A stretch of DNA of 63,158 nucleotides from an uncultured Bacteroidia bacterium (GCA_903834845.1 CAILKW010000027.1:1-63158); one strand, 5' to 3'. Shown: positions 1-6,554, counted from the stretch's first letter. Translations and numbers: made by a program. Notes: generated from the letters alone by a model not told the origin.

Positions 1-73
1 TCCTGCGCTGCCGTTCGTTCAAAATTGGAAGAACCGTGTCTATACGAGCCTTAATAACGTCATTAGTTTCCAT
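1..73 (-). CDS. ISAzo13-like transposase, N-terminal fragment cut by the window edge
   Basis: On the minus strand an ATG at 73 opens a frame that runs off the left edge with 24 visible codons. The stretch LPILNERQRR near residues 15-24 matches what I recall of the conserved N-terminus of ISAzo13-family transposases, which carry 'LNERxRR' a few residues after the start. If right, this is the 5' end of an insertion sequence whose body lies outside the window, reading away from the truncated regulator that begins about 40 bp to the right. Only 24 residues are visible, so the family call is tentative and the insertion-sequence end cannot be placed exactly. Confidence 0.45.
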   Translation of the reverse strand, partial: METNDVIKARIDTVLPILNERQRR

Positions 74-110
74 TGTCGTTTTCGACAAAGATAACTAAAT
101 AATTCAATTA

Positions 111-476
111 TTGAGTATGTTATATATTGACAATTCCTTAGCAGTTTCATTTGACAGTTATACGTTACAACAACCCAGCAGAGAGTTTATAGAAGCCCTG
201 ACTGATGTCACAGTTTCAATAACTCACTACCAAGCATTTCAGGACGCTAAAGTAAAATATCCAAAATTGTTAGCATTAGACTTAATGTTTGCAGAATATT
301 ATGGAATGTGGGTTGAAAACAGATTGTTTGAATTTCATACTATGACGGCAACAGAACGATATTTGGAAATTCTTAATAAAAGTCCGCATGTTATTCAGAC
401 AATTCCGCTTGGTATTATAGCTTCTTACCTTGGCATCTCTTTGGAGACATTAAGCAGAATAAGAGCCAAAATTTAA
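111..476 (+). pseudogene. Crp/Fnr-family regulator, C-terminal part only
   Basis: The 121-residue product corresponds to the second half of a Bacteroidota Crp/Fnr regulator: the end of the cyclic-nucleotide-binding-like beta-roll, the long dimer helix and a C-terminal winged helix-turn-helix ending IASYLGISLETLSRIRAKI (residues about 102-121). Family members are about 190 residues, so roughly 70 N-terminal residues are missing. The only start is a weak TTG at 111, and the frame stays open upstream to a TAA at 96-98, next to the insertion-sequence end at 73. The simplest reading is that the transposon cut off the 5' part. A stand-alone DNA-binding fragment is possible but less likely. Confidence 0.7.
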
Positions 477-488
477 TCAACCTCATTA

Positions 489-504
489 TTTGACCTAAGT
501 CAAA
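489..504. promoter_or_regulatory. Crp/Fnr-type palindrome upstream of the SMR gene
   Basis: TTTGAC-CTAA-GTCAAA is a perfect 6+4+6 palindrome resembling Crp/Fnr-superfamily operators (TTGAN-N4-NTCAA). It lies just 3' of the truncated Crp/Fnr gene and about 55 bp before the exporter start. A one-mismatch -7 element (GAATTTTG, about 530-537) would put the palindrome near -44, a usual activator position. It may be the target of the disrupted regulator. This is inference from position and symmetry. Confidence 0.5.
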
Positions 505-558
505 TTTCTTGTGATTTAGTATTCTGAATTTTGCAGAGTAATTTAAACACTAAGAAAT

Positions 559-879
559 ATGAACTGGATTTATCTATTGTTTGCCGGAATTTTTGAAATA
601 GGCTGGACTATTGGACTAAAACAAATGGACAACCATAAAAATATTATATGGACTGCCATTTTCTACTTTAGCATTATTACAAGCTTTTACTTTTTACAAT
701 TGGCTTTAAAAACTATCCCAATAGGAACAGCCTATGCTATTTATACAAGTATTGGAACAATAGGTACTGTTATTATTGGAATGATGTTTTTTAAAGAACC
801 TGCAACCCTTATTCGCATAGGTTTCATTCTGCTCATCATTTCAGGGGTTATTGGACTTAAATTAACTTCAACACACTAA
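559..879 (+). CDS. sugE: SMR-family guanidinium exporter (SugE/Gdx type)
   Basis: This 106-residue protein is the normal length for the small multidrug resistance family and has four hydrophobic helices. Glu13 in 'GIFEIGW' is the conserved proton- and substrate-binding glutamate of helix 1. GLK at 19-21, 'PIGTAYAIYTSIG' in the middle and the ending 'GVIGLKLTSTH' resemble SugE/Gdx more than EmrE. Established knowledge: this subtype exchanges protons for guanidinium as an antiparallel or dual-topology dimer in the inner membrane. It ends 3 bp before the next gene, so the two are probably co-transcribed, possibly under the palindrome at 489-504. Confidence 0.85.
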   Translation: MNWIYLLFAGIFEIGWTIGLKQMDNHKNIIWTAIFYFSIITSFYFLQLALKTIPIGTAYAIYTSIGTIGTVIIGMMFFKEPATLIRIGFILLIISGVIGLKLTSTH

Positions 880-882
880 AAA

Positions 883-1977
883 ATGAAAACAAGAATTATT
901 GGATTTGATTTGGCAAGAGCTTATGCCATTTTCGGGATGTTTATCGTGAATTTTAATACCGTTTTTGGAAGTCATACGAATCATACTGGACTAAGTGGTT
1001 TTCTAAACTTATTCAATGGCAATTCAAGCTCTTTGTTTATAATGCTTGCAGGTATGGGCGTTTCGTTAATGACAAACAGAAATGATTACTCGCTCGAAGA
1101 AAGAAAAAGTATCAAACGTATCATTGCAAAGCGTTCTTGGTTTCTTTTTGTTTTGGGTGTAGCCTTTTATCTTTGGTGGCCTGCAGATATTTTACATTTT
1201 TATGGTGGCTATATGCACATTGCTGTGCTACTCATTTTCTTTCCCAAAAAATATTTTTTATATGCCAGCGCGGCCGCTATAATTATCTTCCATCTTCTGT
1301 TCACTATTATTCCTTATGACACTGGCTGGAATTTTGAAACCTTGATGTATAATGACTTTTGGACGTTAAAAGGCTTTTTAAGAAATACTTTTTACAATGG
1401 TTGGAATTCTATTTTCCCTTGGATAGCTTATTTCTTATTAGGTATGTATTTAGGACGTTTAGACTGGAAAGATAACAAGACACCTAAAAGGGTTTTATTA
1501 ACGGGTATTGCGGTTTACCTTATCATATTTTTAATACAATCATTCGCCACATCAATGACACAAAACAAAGACATAGTGTTTTATCTTACTGCTGATTATC
1601 TTCCACCATTTGTGCCGTTTATGTTGGGGACTGCTTCATTCGGACTAATACTAATAAGCATTTTCATTTTTATTGGTAACAAAGTTGGAGAAACCAAAAT
1701 TGCAAAAATATTGGCATCAACAGGACAAATGACATTGACACATTACATTGCTCATTTAGTATTGGGACTTCTTATTTTATCAATAATTACAGGCAAAACG
1801 CTTAGTTATGACTTACTAAAAGCAATCCCGACAAAACCGATAATAATTTTGACCTTTGCAATTATATATTTTTTATTCAGTTGCACATTTAGTTACCTTT
1901 GGACAAAAAAATATAAGAATGGACCGTTAGAAATGTTAATGAGAAAAATATCGGACGGACAGAAGAACAGCCGATAA
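883..1977 (+). CDS. DUF418/DUF1624-like polytopic membrane protein
   Basis: A 364-residue integral membrane protein with about ten hydrophobic segments. The start, 'RIIGFDLARAYAIFGMFIVNF', fits the acyltransferase-like DUF418/DUF1624 group, whose members begin with a short polar stretch then 'xxDxxRGxAxxGxxxxN'. The C-terminal half has 'TGQMTLTHYIAHLVLG', matching the 'G(R/Q)MxLTxY' motif typical of DUF418. Substrate unknown; relatives are suggested to move acyl groups across the membrane. It starts 3 bp after the exporter. Its stop codon lies inside the left arm of the attC-like repeat at 1972-2104. Confidence 0.65.
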   Translation: MKTRIIGFDLARAYAIFGMFIVNFNTVFGSHTNHTGLSGFLNLFNGNSSSLFIMLAGMGVSLMTNRNDYSLEERKSIKRIIAKRSWFLFVLGVAFYLWWPADILHFYGGYMHIAVLLIFFPKKYFLYASAAAIIIFHLLFTIIPYDTGWNFETLMYNDFWTLKGFLRNTFYNGWNSIFPWIAYFLLGMYLGRLDWKDNKTPKRVLLTGIAVYLIIFLIQSFATSMTQNKDIVFYLTADYLPPFVPFMLGTASFGLILISIFIFIGNKVGETKIAKILASTGQMTLTHYIAHLVLGLLILSIITGKTLSYDLLKAIPTKPIIILTFAIIYFLFSCTFSYLWTKKYKNGPLEMLMRKISDGQKNSR

Positions 1978-2104
1978 CACGGGTTTGGCAAAAGTGGCGG
2001 TTCAGTGCTTCGTATGACAGTTTTTCGAAAATTTAAACATTCGTGCTTCGTATGAACATTTGTGGTAAAAATCGCCACCTTCGCCAAGCCCGAAACCGTT
2101 ACCG
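1972..2104 (+). repeat. attC-like imperfect inverted repeat 1
   Basis: Left arm 1972-1999 (CGATAAC, then GGGTTTGGCAAAAGTGGCG) pairs with right arm 2073-2104 (CGCCACC..GCCAAGCCC..CCGTTACCG). After the outer boxes AAC/GTT there is an unequal unpaired spacer (2 versus about 6 nt) before pairing resumes. This matches integron attC architecture (R''-spacer-L'' ... L'-spacer-R'). The site sits at the 3' end of the DUF418 gene with R' on the far side, the usual cassette orientation. A 13-bp direct repeat GTGCTTCGTATGA lies in the loop at 2005-2017 and 2043-2055. Confidence 0.55.
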
Positions 2105-2183
2105 CCAAGCGAACAAGCGAGAGTGCGATGGACAATGAAATAGAAAATTGAATTAAAACATAAAAATAAAAGAAGGAAATCCC

Positions 2184-2681
2184 ATGCAGAAAAAGTCTTT
2201 AGTGGTAATTGACATTCAAAATGACATTACCAAAAACTACAAAGAAATCATTGACAATGTTAATCGGTCAATAGATTGGGCAGTGGAAAATGAAATTCAT
2301 GTCGTTTACATAAGGCATTATAACTTATCTGACGGCACAAAGACTTTCAAACCTAATACTCGTGGGTCTGAATTAGTTTCGGACTTGAAATTGGTTTCCA
2401 AAAACATTTTTGAAAAATCAAAAGGCAACGCATTAACCAGCGAAGATTTTGTTGACTTTATCAAGAAAAATGAAATAAGCGAATTTTACATTACAGGAGC
2501 AGACGCCATTGCCTGCGTGAAATCAACCGTATTTAATATGTGCAAGGAAAACTACAAAGTTACAGTCTTATCAGATTGTATTACGAGTTATGATAAAAGG
2601 AAAATTGACGAAATGCTGAATTATTACGAAAAAAATGGCAGTAAAATAATTAATTTGAATGACTTGTTAGATTCTAAATAA
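2184..2681 (+). CDS. Isochorismatase-like cysteine hydrolase
   Basis: A 165-residue protein with the isochorismatase-like alpha/beta fold. The start 'SLVVIDIQND' supplies the catalytic Asp10. A lysine at 78 or 80 and Cys111 in 'TGADAIACVKST' complete the Asp-Lys-Cys triad. The family (nicotinamidases, ureidoacrylate and other amidohydrolases) hydrolyses small C-N or ether bonds; the substrate cannot be named. The protein is cytoplasmic with no signal peptide. A purine-rich AGAAGGA lies about 8 bp before the ATG, unusual among the genes here. It sits alone between two attC-like repeats, as a single gene cassette would. Confidence 0.75.
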   Translation: MQKKSLVVIDIQNDITKNYKEIIDNVNRSIDWAVENEIHVVYIRHYNLSDGTKTFKPNTRGSELVSDLKLVSKNIFEKSKGNALTSEDFVDFIKKNEISEFYITGADAIACVKSTVFNMCKENYKVTVLSDCITSYDKRKIDEMLNYYEKNGSKIINLNDLLDSK

Positions 2682-2691
2682 AAATGCCAGA

Positions 2692-2825
2692 GGCTAACAG
2701 CGTATTTATTGTATTTGGGCTGATGACGCATTTGGAGTTCTTAACGCTTTTTGTTAATTTTATTAACGTGCGATAAGAAAGCAGTTTCAAACTCTCAAAC
2801 ACAACAAATACGCGGAACGTTAGTT
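2692..2825 (+). repeat. attC-like imperfect inverted repeat 2
   Basis: Left arm 2694-2719 (CTAACAGCGTATTTATTG) pairs with right arm 2796-2823 (CAACAAATACGCGGAACGTTAG). The boxes CTAAC/GTTAG flank an unequal spacer (A versus GTTCC) before GCGTATTT/AAATACGC pair. The length of 134 bp is almost the same as the first site. It starts 11 bp after the isochorismatase stop, and the next gene's promoter begins about 45 bp beyond the R' box. Confidence 0.6.
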
Positions 2826-2869
2826 TCAATGCAAAAAAATCGAATATTTCCCACATTGGTAAATTTTTG

Positions 2870-2877
2870 TATCTTTG
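2870..2877 (+). promoter_or_regulatory. Bacteroidota -7 element for higBA
   Basis: TATCTTTG matches TAnnTTTG exactly and lies 13 bp before the GTG chosen as the higB start. This shows that an upstream TTG in the same frame, within the promoter itself, is not the start. The cassette thus appears to carry its own promoter. No clear -33 TTTG was seen. Confidence 0.55.
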
Positions 2878-2890
2878 TAAAAAAAAGACT

Positions 2891-3184
2891 GTGAGGATAA
2901 TTGCGAAAAGTACATTGCGAGATTTTTGGATAGTGCATAAAGATTGTGAAGATCAGTTAAAATCATGGTATGATGAGGCCGAAAAATCAAATTGGACATC
3001 ACCGAATGAAATAAAACAAGATTATGCTACTGCAAGCATTTTGCAGGATAATCGAGTAGTATTCAATATAAAAGGTAATTCATACCGAATGATAGTAAAG
3101 ATTAATTACAAATTTGGTATTATTTGGATTAGGTTCATTGGTACACATGGAGAGTATGATAAGATAAACGCTTTTACAATATAG
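2891..3184 (+). CDS. higB: HigB-type mRNA interferase toxin
   Basis: With the GTG start at 2891 the product has 97 residues, normal for HigB. The N-terminus RIIAKSTLRDFW, then 'WYDEAEKSNWTSPNEIKQDY' and the C-terminal 'YRMIVKINYKFGIIWIRFIGTHGEYDKI', are the hallmarks of the HigB/RelE-fold toxins encoded ahead of their antitoxin. Such toxins cut mRNA on the ribosome. I chose GTG over the earlier TTG because the latter lies inside the -7 element. The antitoxin gene follows after 3 bp. Toxin-antitoxin pairs with their own promoter are typical cargo of chromosomal integron arrays. Confidence 0.85.
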   Translation: MRIIAKSTLRDFWIVHKDCEDQLKSWYDEAEKSNWTSPNEIKQDYATASILQDNRVVFNIKGNSYRMIVKINYKFGIIWIRFIGTHGEYDKINAFTI

Positions 3185-3187
3185 ATT

Positions 3188-3544
3188 ATGGAGCATAAAG
3201 TAATAAAGAATGAGGATGAGTATAATCAAGCATTAAAAAGACTTGAGATTATATTTGATGCAGAACCAGAGACAGCTGAAGGAGATGAATTAGATTTATT
3301 GTCTCTCTTGATAGATAATTATGAAAAGATTCATTTTCCAATCGATTTACCCGACCCAATAGAGGCGATAAAATATAGAATGGAGCAAATGAATTACAAA
3401 CCCAAGGATTTGGCAGATGTAATAGGATTTAGAAGTCGTGTAACAGAGATTTTGGGCAAAAAGAGAAAGTTATCATTAGATATGATTAGAAAGATAAATA
3501 AGCAGATGCATATTTCAACAGAAGTTTTAGTTCAAGAATACTAA
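3188..3544 (+). CDS. higA: HigA-type antitoxin with HTH domain
   Basis: A 118-residue protein. The acidic N-terminal half (about residues 1-60) probably wraps the toxin. The C-terminal half is a Cro/C1-type helix-turn-helix: 'AIKYRMEQMNYKPKDLADVIGFRSRVTEILGKKRKLS' around residues 63-100. This is the usual HigA layout for toxin-first operons: it neutralises HigB and represses the shared promoter. It starts 3 bp after higB, so the two are translated together. No attC-like repeat directly follows; the 650 bp after it hold a HigB-like fragment and a dispersed repeat. Confidence 0.85.
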   Translation: MEHKVIKNEDEYNQALKRLEIIFDAEPETAEGDELDLLSLLIDNYEKIHFPIDLPDPIEAIKYRMEQMNYKPKDLADVIGFRSRVTEILGKKRKLSLDMIRKINKQMHISTEVLVQEY

Positions 3545-3759
3545 AAAAGGCCATGAAACTTACACCTGCCCATTAAACTTTGAGGTTTCGCAAGTTTGGC
3601 AAATGGATCATCCGCTGTTTACTTTATCTAGCGGATAATTTCGCAGTCACGCAATCCGCTACGATTAATAGCCGCAACTTTACCATCCGATTAAAAAAGA
3701 AATCAGATCATGTTCCTGTGTTTTGTATTTATATTACCCCTGTGGTATTAAAACAATAA
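3545..3759. other. Intergenic stretch after higBA
   Basis: No gene is seen. It holds an inverted repeat ATCCGCT/AGCGGAT (3610-3616 and 3630-3636, 13-nt loop), and a third ATCCGCT about 25 bp further on. There is no T-tract, so I do not call a terminator. No attC-like pairing was found here. Confidence 0.4.
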
Positions 3760-3933
3760 ATGGAAATGATATTTTCAAAGAGCAGACTAATAGAATTTTG
3801 GGAAATATATACGGATTCAGATGAATACGAAAAAAAACAACATCCAAACATGTCTGTTACCAATGGAAAAGAAACAGCACTATCACACATACTTTACAAT
3901 AAAGTTTTAAGTTTTTATAATGTGGCGTGCTGA
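3760..3933 (+). pseudogene. HigB-like toxin N-terminal fragment
   Basis: An ATG at 3760 opens a 57-codon frame whose first 22 residues (IFSKSRLIEFWEIYTDSDEY) resemble the N-terminus of HigB toxins (compare KSTLRDFW in the intact higB upstream). The similarity then stops, and the last dozen codons run into the dispersed repeat that starts at 3901. No antitoxin follows. I read it as the stump of a second higB cut off by rearrangement at the repeat. With so little sequence, chance similarity remains possible. Confidence 0.4.
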
Positions 3934-4076
3934 AAACCAAGTATGGAGTTTCAAACAAGAAGAAGAATAACAAATGGTTGCTTACAAAACCTAATCTCAA
4001 TCGGGGTAAAGTGCTGAAATAGAGATTATCGTTCTTATAAAGATTTGAGTCACAAACAAGTTAAAGTTTCCAAAAT
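3901..4076 (+). repeat. Dispersed direct repeat, copy 1
   Basis: The 176 bp from AAAGTTTTAAG to TTTCCAAAAT recur at 5250-5425 (diverged) and 6306-6480 (nearly identical, with a few substitutions and a 1-bp gap). A shared block is AAAACCTAATCTCAATCGGGG. No frame of useful length crosses all copies. An internal TAATCTC/GAGATTA stem is present here but not kept in the other copies, so there is no sign of a conserved RNA fold. Copy 1 lacks the 75-bp extension of copies 2 and 3. Confidence 0.8.
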
Positions 4077-4161
4077 ACCTTTTTGAGCCACTTTTCGACT
4101 TTGTTTCAAAAAAGTTTGGCCGTTTTTTAAATCATTAATCTGAAAACGAATTAAATTTCCG

Positions 4162-4169
4162 TAAATTTG
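4162..4169 (+). promoter_or_regulatory. -7 element for the Rpn-family gene
   Basis: TAAATTTG matches TAnnTTTG exactly, 27 bp before the ATG at 4197. The expected leader would be about 20 nt. No good -33 element was seen. Confidence 0.45.
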
Positions 4170-4196
4170 TAGCGATACAATATAAATTGAAATATC

Positions 4197-5048
4197 ATGA
4201 AATTTGTTGATATAAAGAATGATATAGCATTTAGGAAAATTTTTGGAAATGAAAATAAAAAGGAAATACTCATTTCATTTCTTAATGCTGTACTTGAATT
4301 GCCAAAGGGCAAAAAAATTAAAAAAATTGAGATTAAAAATCCTTATCAATTGCCTGAAATAAAGGATTTAAAAAGTTCAATTCTTGATGTTCGTGTAACA
4401 GATGAAAGAGATATTTCGTATATTGTTGAAATGCAAGTTGAAGAACCTGACGGTTTTGATTTGAGAGTTCAATACTATACGGCAAAACAATTTTCATCAC
4501 AAATTGTAAAAGGAGATGATTACCCAAAATTAAATCAGGTAATTTTTATCGGCATTTTGGATTTTAAATTCTTTGATGACGATGACGATTATATTACACG
4601 ACATAGAACCGTTAATGTAAAAACTCAAAAAAGTTCGTTAAAAGGTATGGAATACAACTTTGTTGAGTTACCTAAATTTACCAAAGAGTTGAAAAACTGT
4701 AAATCACTTGTGGATAAGTGGATTTATTTTATAAAAAACGCCCCAAATCTTGACTTGATACCTGCCGATGTAAAAGACGCTGGATTGAAACATGCTTATC
4801 AAGACGCTGATAGACACAATTGGACAAAAGAAGAATTAGAAGCGTATCATTATGCAGAAATGAGACGACAAGATGAAAAAGGGAAAACAGAATTGGCAGT
4901 TAAAAAAGCAGCAAAAACTGCAAGAGAAGAACGAGAAATTGAAATAGTAAAAGAGTTTTATAAAAATGGTGTTTCGATTGAAATAATATCATTATCAGTG
5001 AAATTACCATTTCAAAGAATAAAACTGATTCTAAATATAAATGATTAA
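4197..5048 (+). CDS. Rpn family PD-(D/E)XK nuclease ('PDDEXK transposase' family)
   Basis: A 283-residue protein. The N-terminus 'DIKNDIAFRKIFGNENKKEILISFLN' is diagnostic of the Rpn/PDDEXK_2 group. The nuclease core follows: Asp in 'SSILDVRVTDE' and Glu in 'YIVEMQV' (about residues 62-84) form the metal-binding D...ExQ motif. The C-terminal third is charged and ends in a helix-turn-helix-like segment. Established knowledge: E. coli RpnA relatives cut DNA and promote RecA-independent recombination; despite the transposase label they are not linked to element ends. This one sits directly ahead of an attC-like repeat and between two copies of the dispersed repeat. Confidence 0.8.
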   Translation: MKFVDIKNDIAFRKIFGNENKKEILISFLNAVLELPKGKKIKKIEIKNPYQLPEIKDLKSSILDVRVTDERDISYIVEMQVEEPDGFDLRVQYYTAKQFSSQIVKGDDYPKLNQVIFIGILDFKFFDDDDDYITRHRTVNVKTQKSSLKGMEYNFVELPKFTKELKNCKSLVDKWIYFIKNAPNLDLIPADVKDAGLKHAYQDADRHNWTKEELEAYHYAEMRRQDEKGKTELAVKKAAKTAREEREIEIVKEFYKNGVSIEIISLSVKLPFQRIKLILNIND

Positions 5049-5067
5049 CTGATAAATGAAAAAATGC

Positions 5068-5208
5068 CACTAACATATTATAAAGCAAACATGCTGGCTT
5101 TCCGTGAGTTGTTACATTGTACGTATTTAGTTGCTCCGGTGTTTGTTGATGCGGAAATGCTATTAACATACTGAAAGCCAGTGCGTTGGCTATATTTTTT
5201 CGTTAGCA
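5068..5208 (+). repeat. attC-like imperfect inverted repeat 3
   Basis: Left arm 5068-5102 (CACTAACATATTATAAAGC..GCTGGCTTTC) pairs with right arm 5172-5208 (GAAAGCCAG..GGCTATA..CGTTAGCA). The outer boxes are CTAAC/GTTAG with unequal spacers, as in sites 1 and 2; total 141 bp. The sequence just before it, AAAATGCCA, also precedes site 2. It starts 19 bp after the Rpn-family stop with R' distal, the orientation expected of a cassette end. Confidence 0.55.
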
Positions 5209-5249
5209 ACCAATTGATAAAAACAGCGCAAGCGTGCAAACCAACAAAC

Positions 5250-5500
5250 AAAGTTTTGAGTTTGTATAATGTGGCGTGCTAAAAACCAAGTATAGAGTTT
5301 CAAACAAGAAGAAGAAAAACATTCGTTTGCTAACAAAACCTAATCTCAATCGGGGTAAAGTGCTGAAATTGCGATTATCGCTCTTAGAGTTTTTTTAGGA
5401 AAAAGTAAGTTAAAGTCTCCAAAATCCACTATGGTATTCATTAAACCCAAAATCACGCATCACTATTTTTCGAAAACACTACATTGATATTTCCCGGTTA
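5250..5500 (+). repeat. Dispersed direct repeat, copy 2 (extended form)
   Basis: 5250-5425 matches copies 1 and 3 with scattered substitutions. 5426-5500 is an extension shared only with copy 3, including CGCATCACTATTT and CGAAAACACTACATTG and ending CCCGGTTA. It is followed by GCGGTCGTTATG (about 5504-5515), which resembles an attC R' box, but I found no convincing left arm. Confidence 0.75.
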
Positions 5501-5554
5501 CATGCGGTCGTTATGTATAATGAATAAAAAAAAATGAAACGTAGCTTGATTACT

Positions 5555-5569
5555 GTACCAATAATTGGT
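5555..5569. promoter_or_regulatory. Probable ParD operator overlapping the parDE promoter
   Basis: TACCAATAATTGGTA is a perfect 15-bp palindrome 26 bp before the parD ATG. A near-match -7 element, TAATTTTA (5568-5575), overlaps its right end, so a bound repressor would block the promoter. ParD-type ribbon-helix-helix antitoxins commonly autorepress this way; the link here is by position. Confidence 0.55.
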
Positions 5570-5595
5570 AATTTTACGAAAAAATTTGATGAATC

Positions 5596-5847
5596 ATGAG
5601 TAGAAACACTTCAATATCAATAGGAGACTATTTTGATAACTTTATTCAAAATAGAATATCGGCCGGAAGATTTAAAAATGCAAGTGAGGTTGTCAGAGCA
5701 GGATTAAGACTTTTGGAAGAGGAAGAAAACAGAATCTGTGCATTAAAAGATGCTATTCAAGAAGGAATTAAAAGCGGTATAGCTTATGATTTCAATCCTG
5801 AGTCACATTTGGAACGATTAAAAGCTAAAAAGAAATTGAATGGCTAA
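5596..5847 (+). CDS. parD: ParD-like ribbon-helix-helix antitoxin
   Basis: An 83-residue protein. Residues 5-50 form a ribbon-helix-helix: 'TSISIGDYFDNFIQNRISAGRFKNASEVVRAGLRLLEEEE' carries the 'GRFxNASEVVRAGLRLLE' signature of ParD/CC2985-type antitoxins. The rest is a charged tail that would bind the toxin. It should neutralise the ParE partner and repress the operon through the palindrome at 5555-5569. Its 3' end overlaps the toxin start by 8 bp, indicating translational coupling. The pair is flanked by copies 2 and 3 of the dispersed repeat. Confidence 0.88.
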   Translation: MSRNTSISIGDYFDNFIQNRISAGRFKNASEVVRAGLRLLEEEENRICALKDAIQEGIKSGIAYDFNPESHLERLKAKKKLNG

Positions 5848-6142
5848 GTATATATTAACAAATAAAGCTGTTGATGATTTAACAAATATTTGGAATTATA
5901 CTTTTTATAAATGGTCTGAAAATCAAGCAGACAAATATTATCTTATGCTTTTGGAAAATTGTAACGAAATTGCATGTAAGCCTGAGTCAGGTAAAAATTA
6001 TTCAATAGTAACAGAAAACTTATTGGGTTTTAAAGCAGGTAATCACATCATTTTTTACAGAAAGAATGAAGAAAACATAGTGGAAATCACAAGAATACTG
6101 CATGAACAATTGGATTTGAAGAATAAGATTATAGAAAAATAA
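5840..6142 (+). CDS. parE: ParE/RelE-superfamily toxin
   Basis: The 100-residue length and pattern fit ParE: 'YILTNKAVDDLTNIWNYTFYKWSENQADKYYLMLLENCNEIA' (two N-terminal helices), then 'GFKAGNHIIFYRKNEENIVEITRILHEQLD' (the C-terminal sheet with the typical 'xxRILHxxxD' ending). ParE toxins poison DNA gyrase; RelE relatives cut mRNA. The ParD partner favours the ParE branch. A small hairpin terminator lies about 110 bp downstream. Confidence 0.85.
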   Translation: MAKYILTNKAVDDLTNIWNYTFYKWSENQADKYYLMLLENCNEIACKPESGKNYSIVTENLLGFKAGNHIIFYRKNEENIVEITRILHEQLDLKNKIIEK

Positions 6143-6250
6143 CTCTGCTAAACGGCACAAGCGGCGAGTAGGATTTTCGGTGTTACGTAGGCATGGAAAT
6201 TAGTTATTGAAATGCATCATTTCATAGGAAATTCAGAAGGTGAAACCCCG

Positions 6251-6272
6251 ACCTCGTGTAGCGAGGTATTTT
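6251..6272 (+). terminator. Short hairpin with T-run downstream of parE
   Basis: ACCTCG (6251-6256), a 5-nt loop and CGAGGT (6262-6267) are followed by ATTTT. This is a weak but plausible intrinsic terminator for parDE. Confidence 0.4.
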
Positions 6273-6305
6273 AACAATTTATTGAAAATAAGCAAAACTA
6301 ATAAT

Positions 6306-6554
6306 AAAGTTTTAAGTTTTTATAATGTGGCGTGCTGAAAACCAAGTATGGAGTTTCAAACAAGAAGAAGAATAACAATCGGTTGCTAACAAAACCTAAT
6401 CTCAATCGGGGTAAGTGCTGAAATAGAAATTATCGTTCTTATAAAGATTTGAGTCACTAACAAGTTAAAGTTTCCAAAATCCCCGATACTATTCTTCAAA
6501 CTCCAAATCGCGCATCACTATTTCCGAAAACACTACATTGTTATTTTCCGGTTA
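6306..6554 (+). repeat. Dispersed direct repeat, copy 3 (extended form)
   Basis: 6306-6480 is nearly identical to copy 1. 6481-6554 matches the extension of copy 2 (CGCATCACTATTTCCGAAAACACTACATTG in two blocks, ending CCGGTTA). With copy 2 it brackets parDE as direct repeats about 1.06 kb apart. The similarity stops just before a transposase-like remnant on the other strand. Confidence 0.8.

Noticed and set aside
2005..2055. Two 13-bp copies of GTGCTTCGTATGA
   Set aside because: Only two units with no regular spacer set, and they lie inside the attC-like loop; not a CRISPR array.
1893..2135. Minus-strand 80-residue frame across the first hairpin
   Set aside because: It crosses the DUF418 gene end and the inverted repeat, with no family resemblance or start signal; an artefact of the palindrome. 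The same holds for frames in the other two hairpins.
4021..4076. Conserved small RNA within the dispersed repeat
   Set aside because: The TAATCTC/GAGATTA stem of copy 1 is disrupted in copies 2 and 3 without compensating changes.
5300..5516. attC reading of repeat copy 2 (GCTAACAAAACC ... GCGGTCGTTATG)
   Set aside because: The outer boxes look right but the inner arms do not pair, unlike the three accepted sites.
6143..6250. Possible fourth attC site after parE (GCTAAACGGCACAAGCGGCG)
   Set aside because: A left-arm-like sequence is present, but no complementary right arm was found before the dispersed repeat. At most it is a truncated site.
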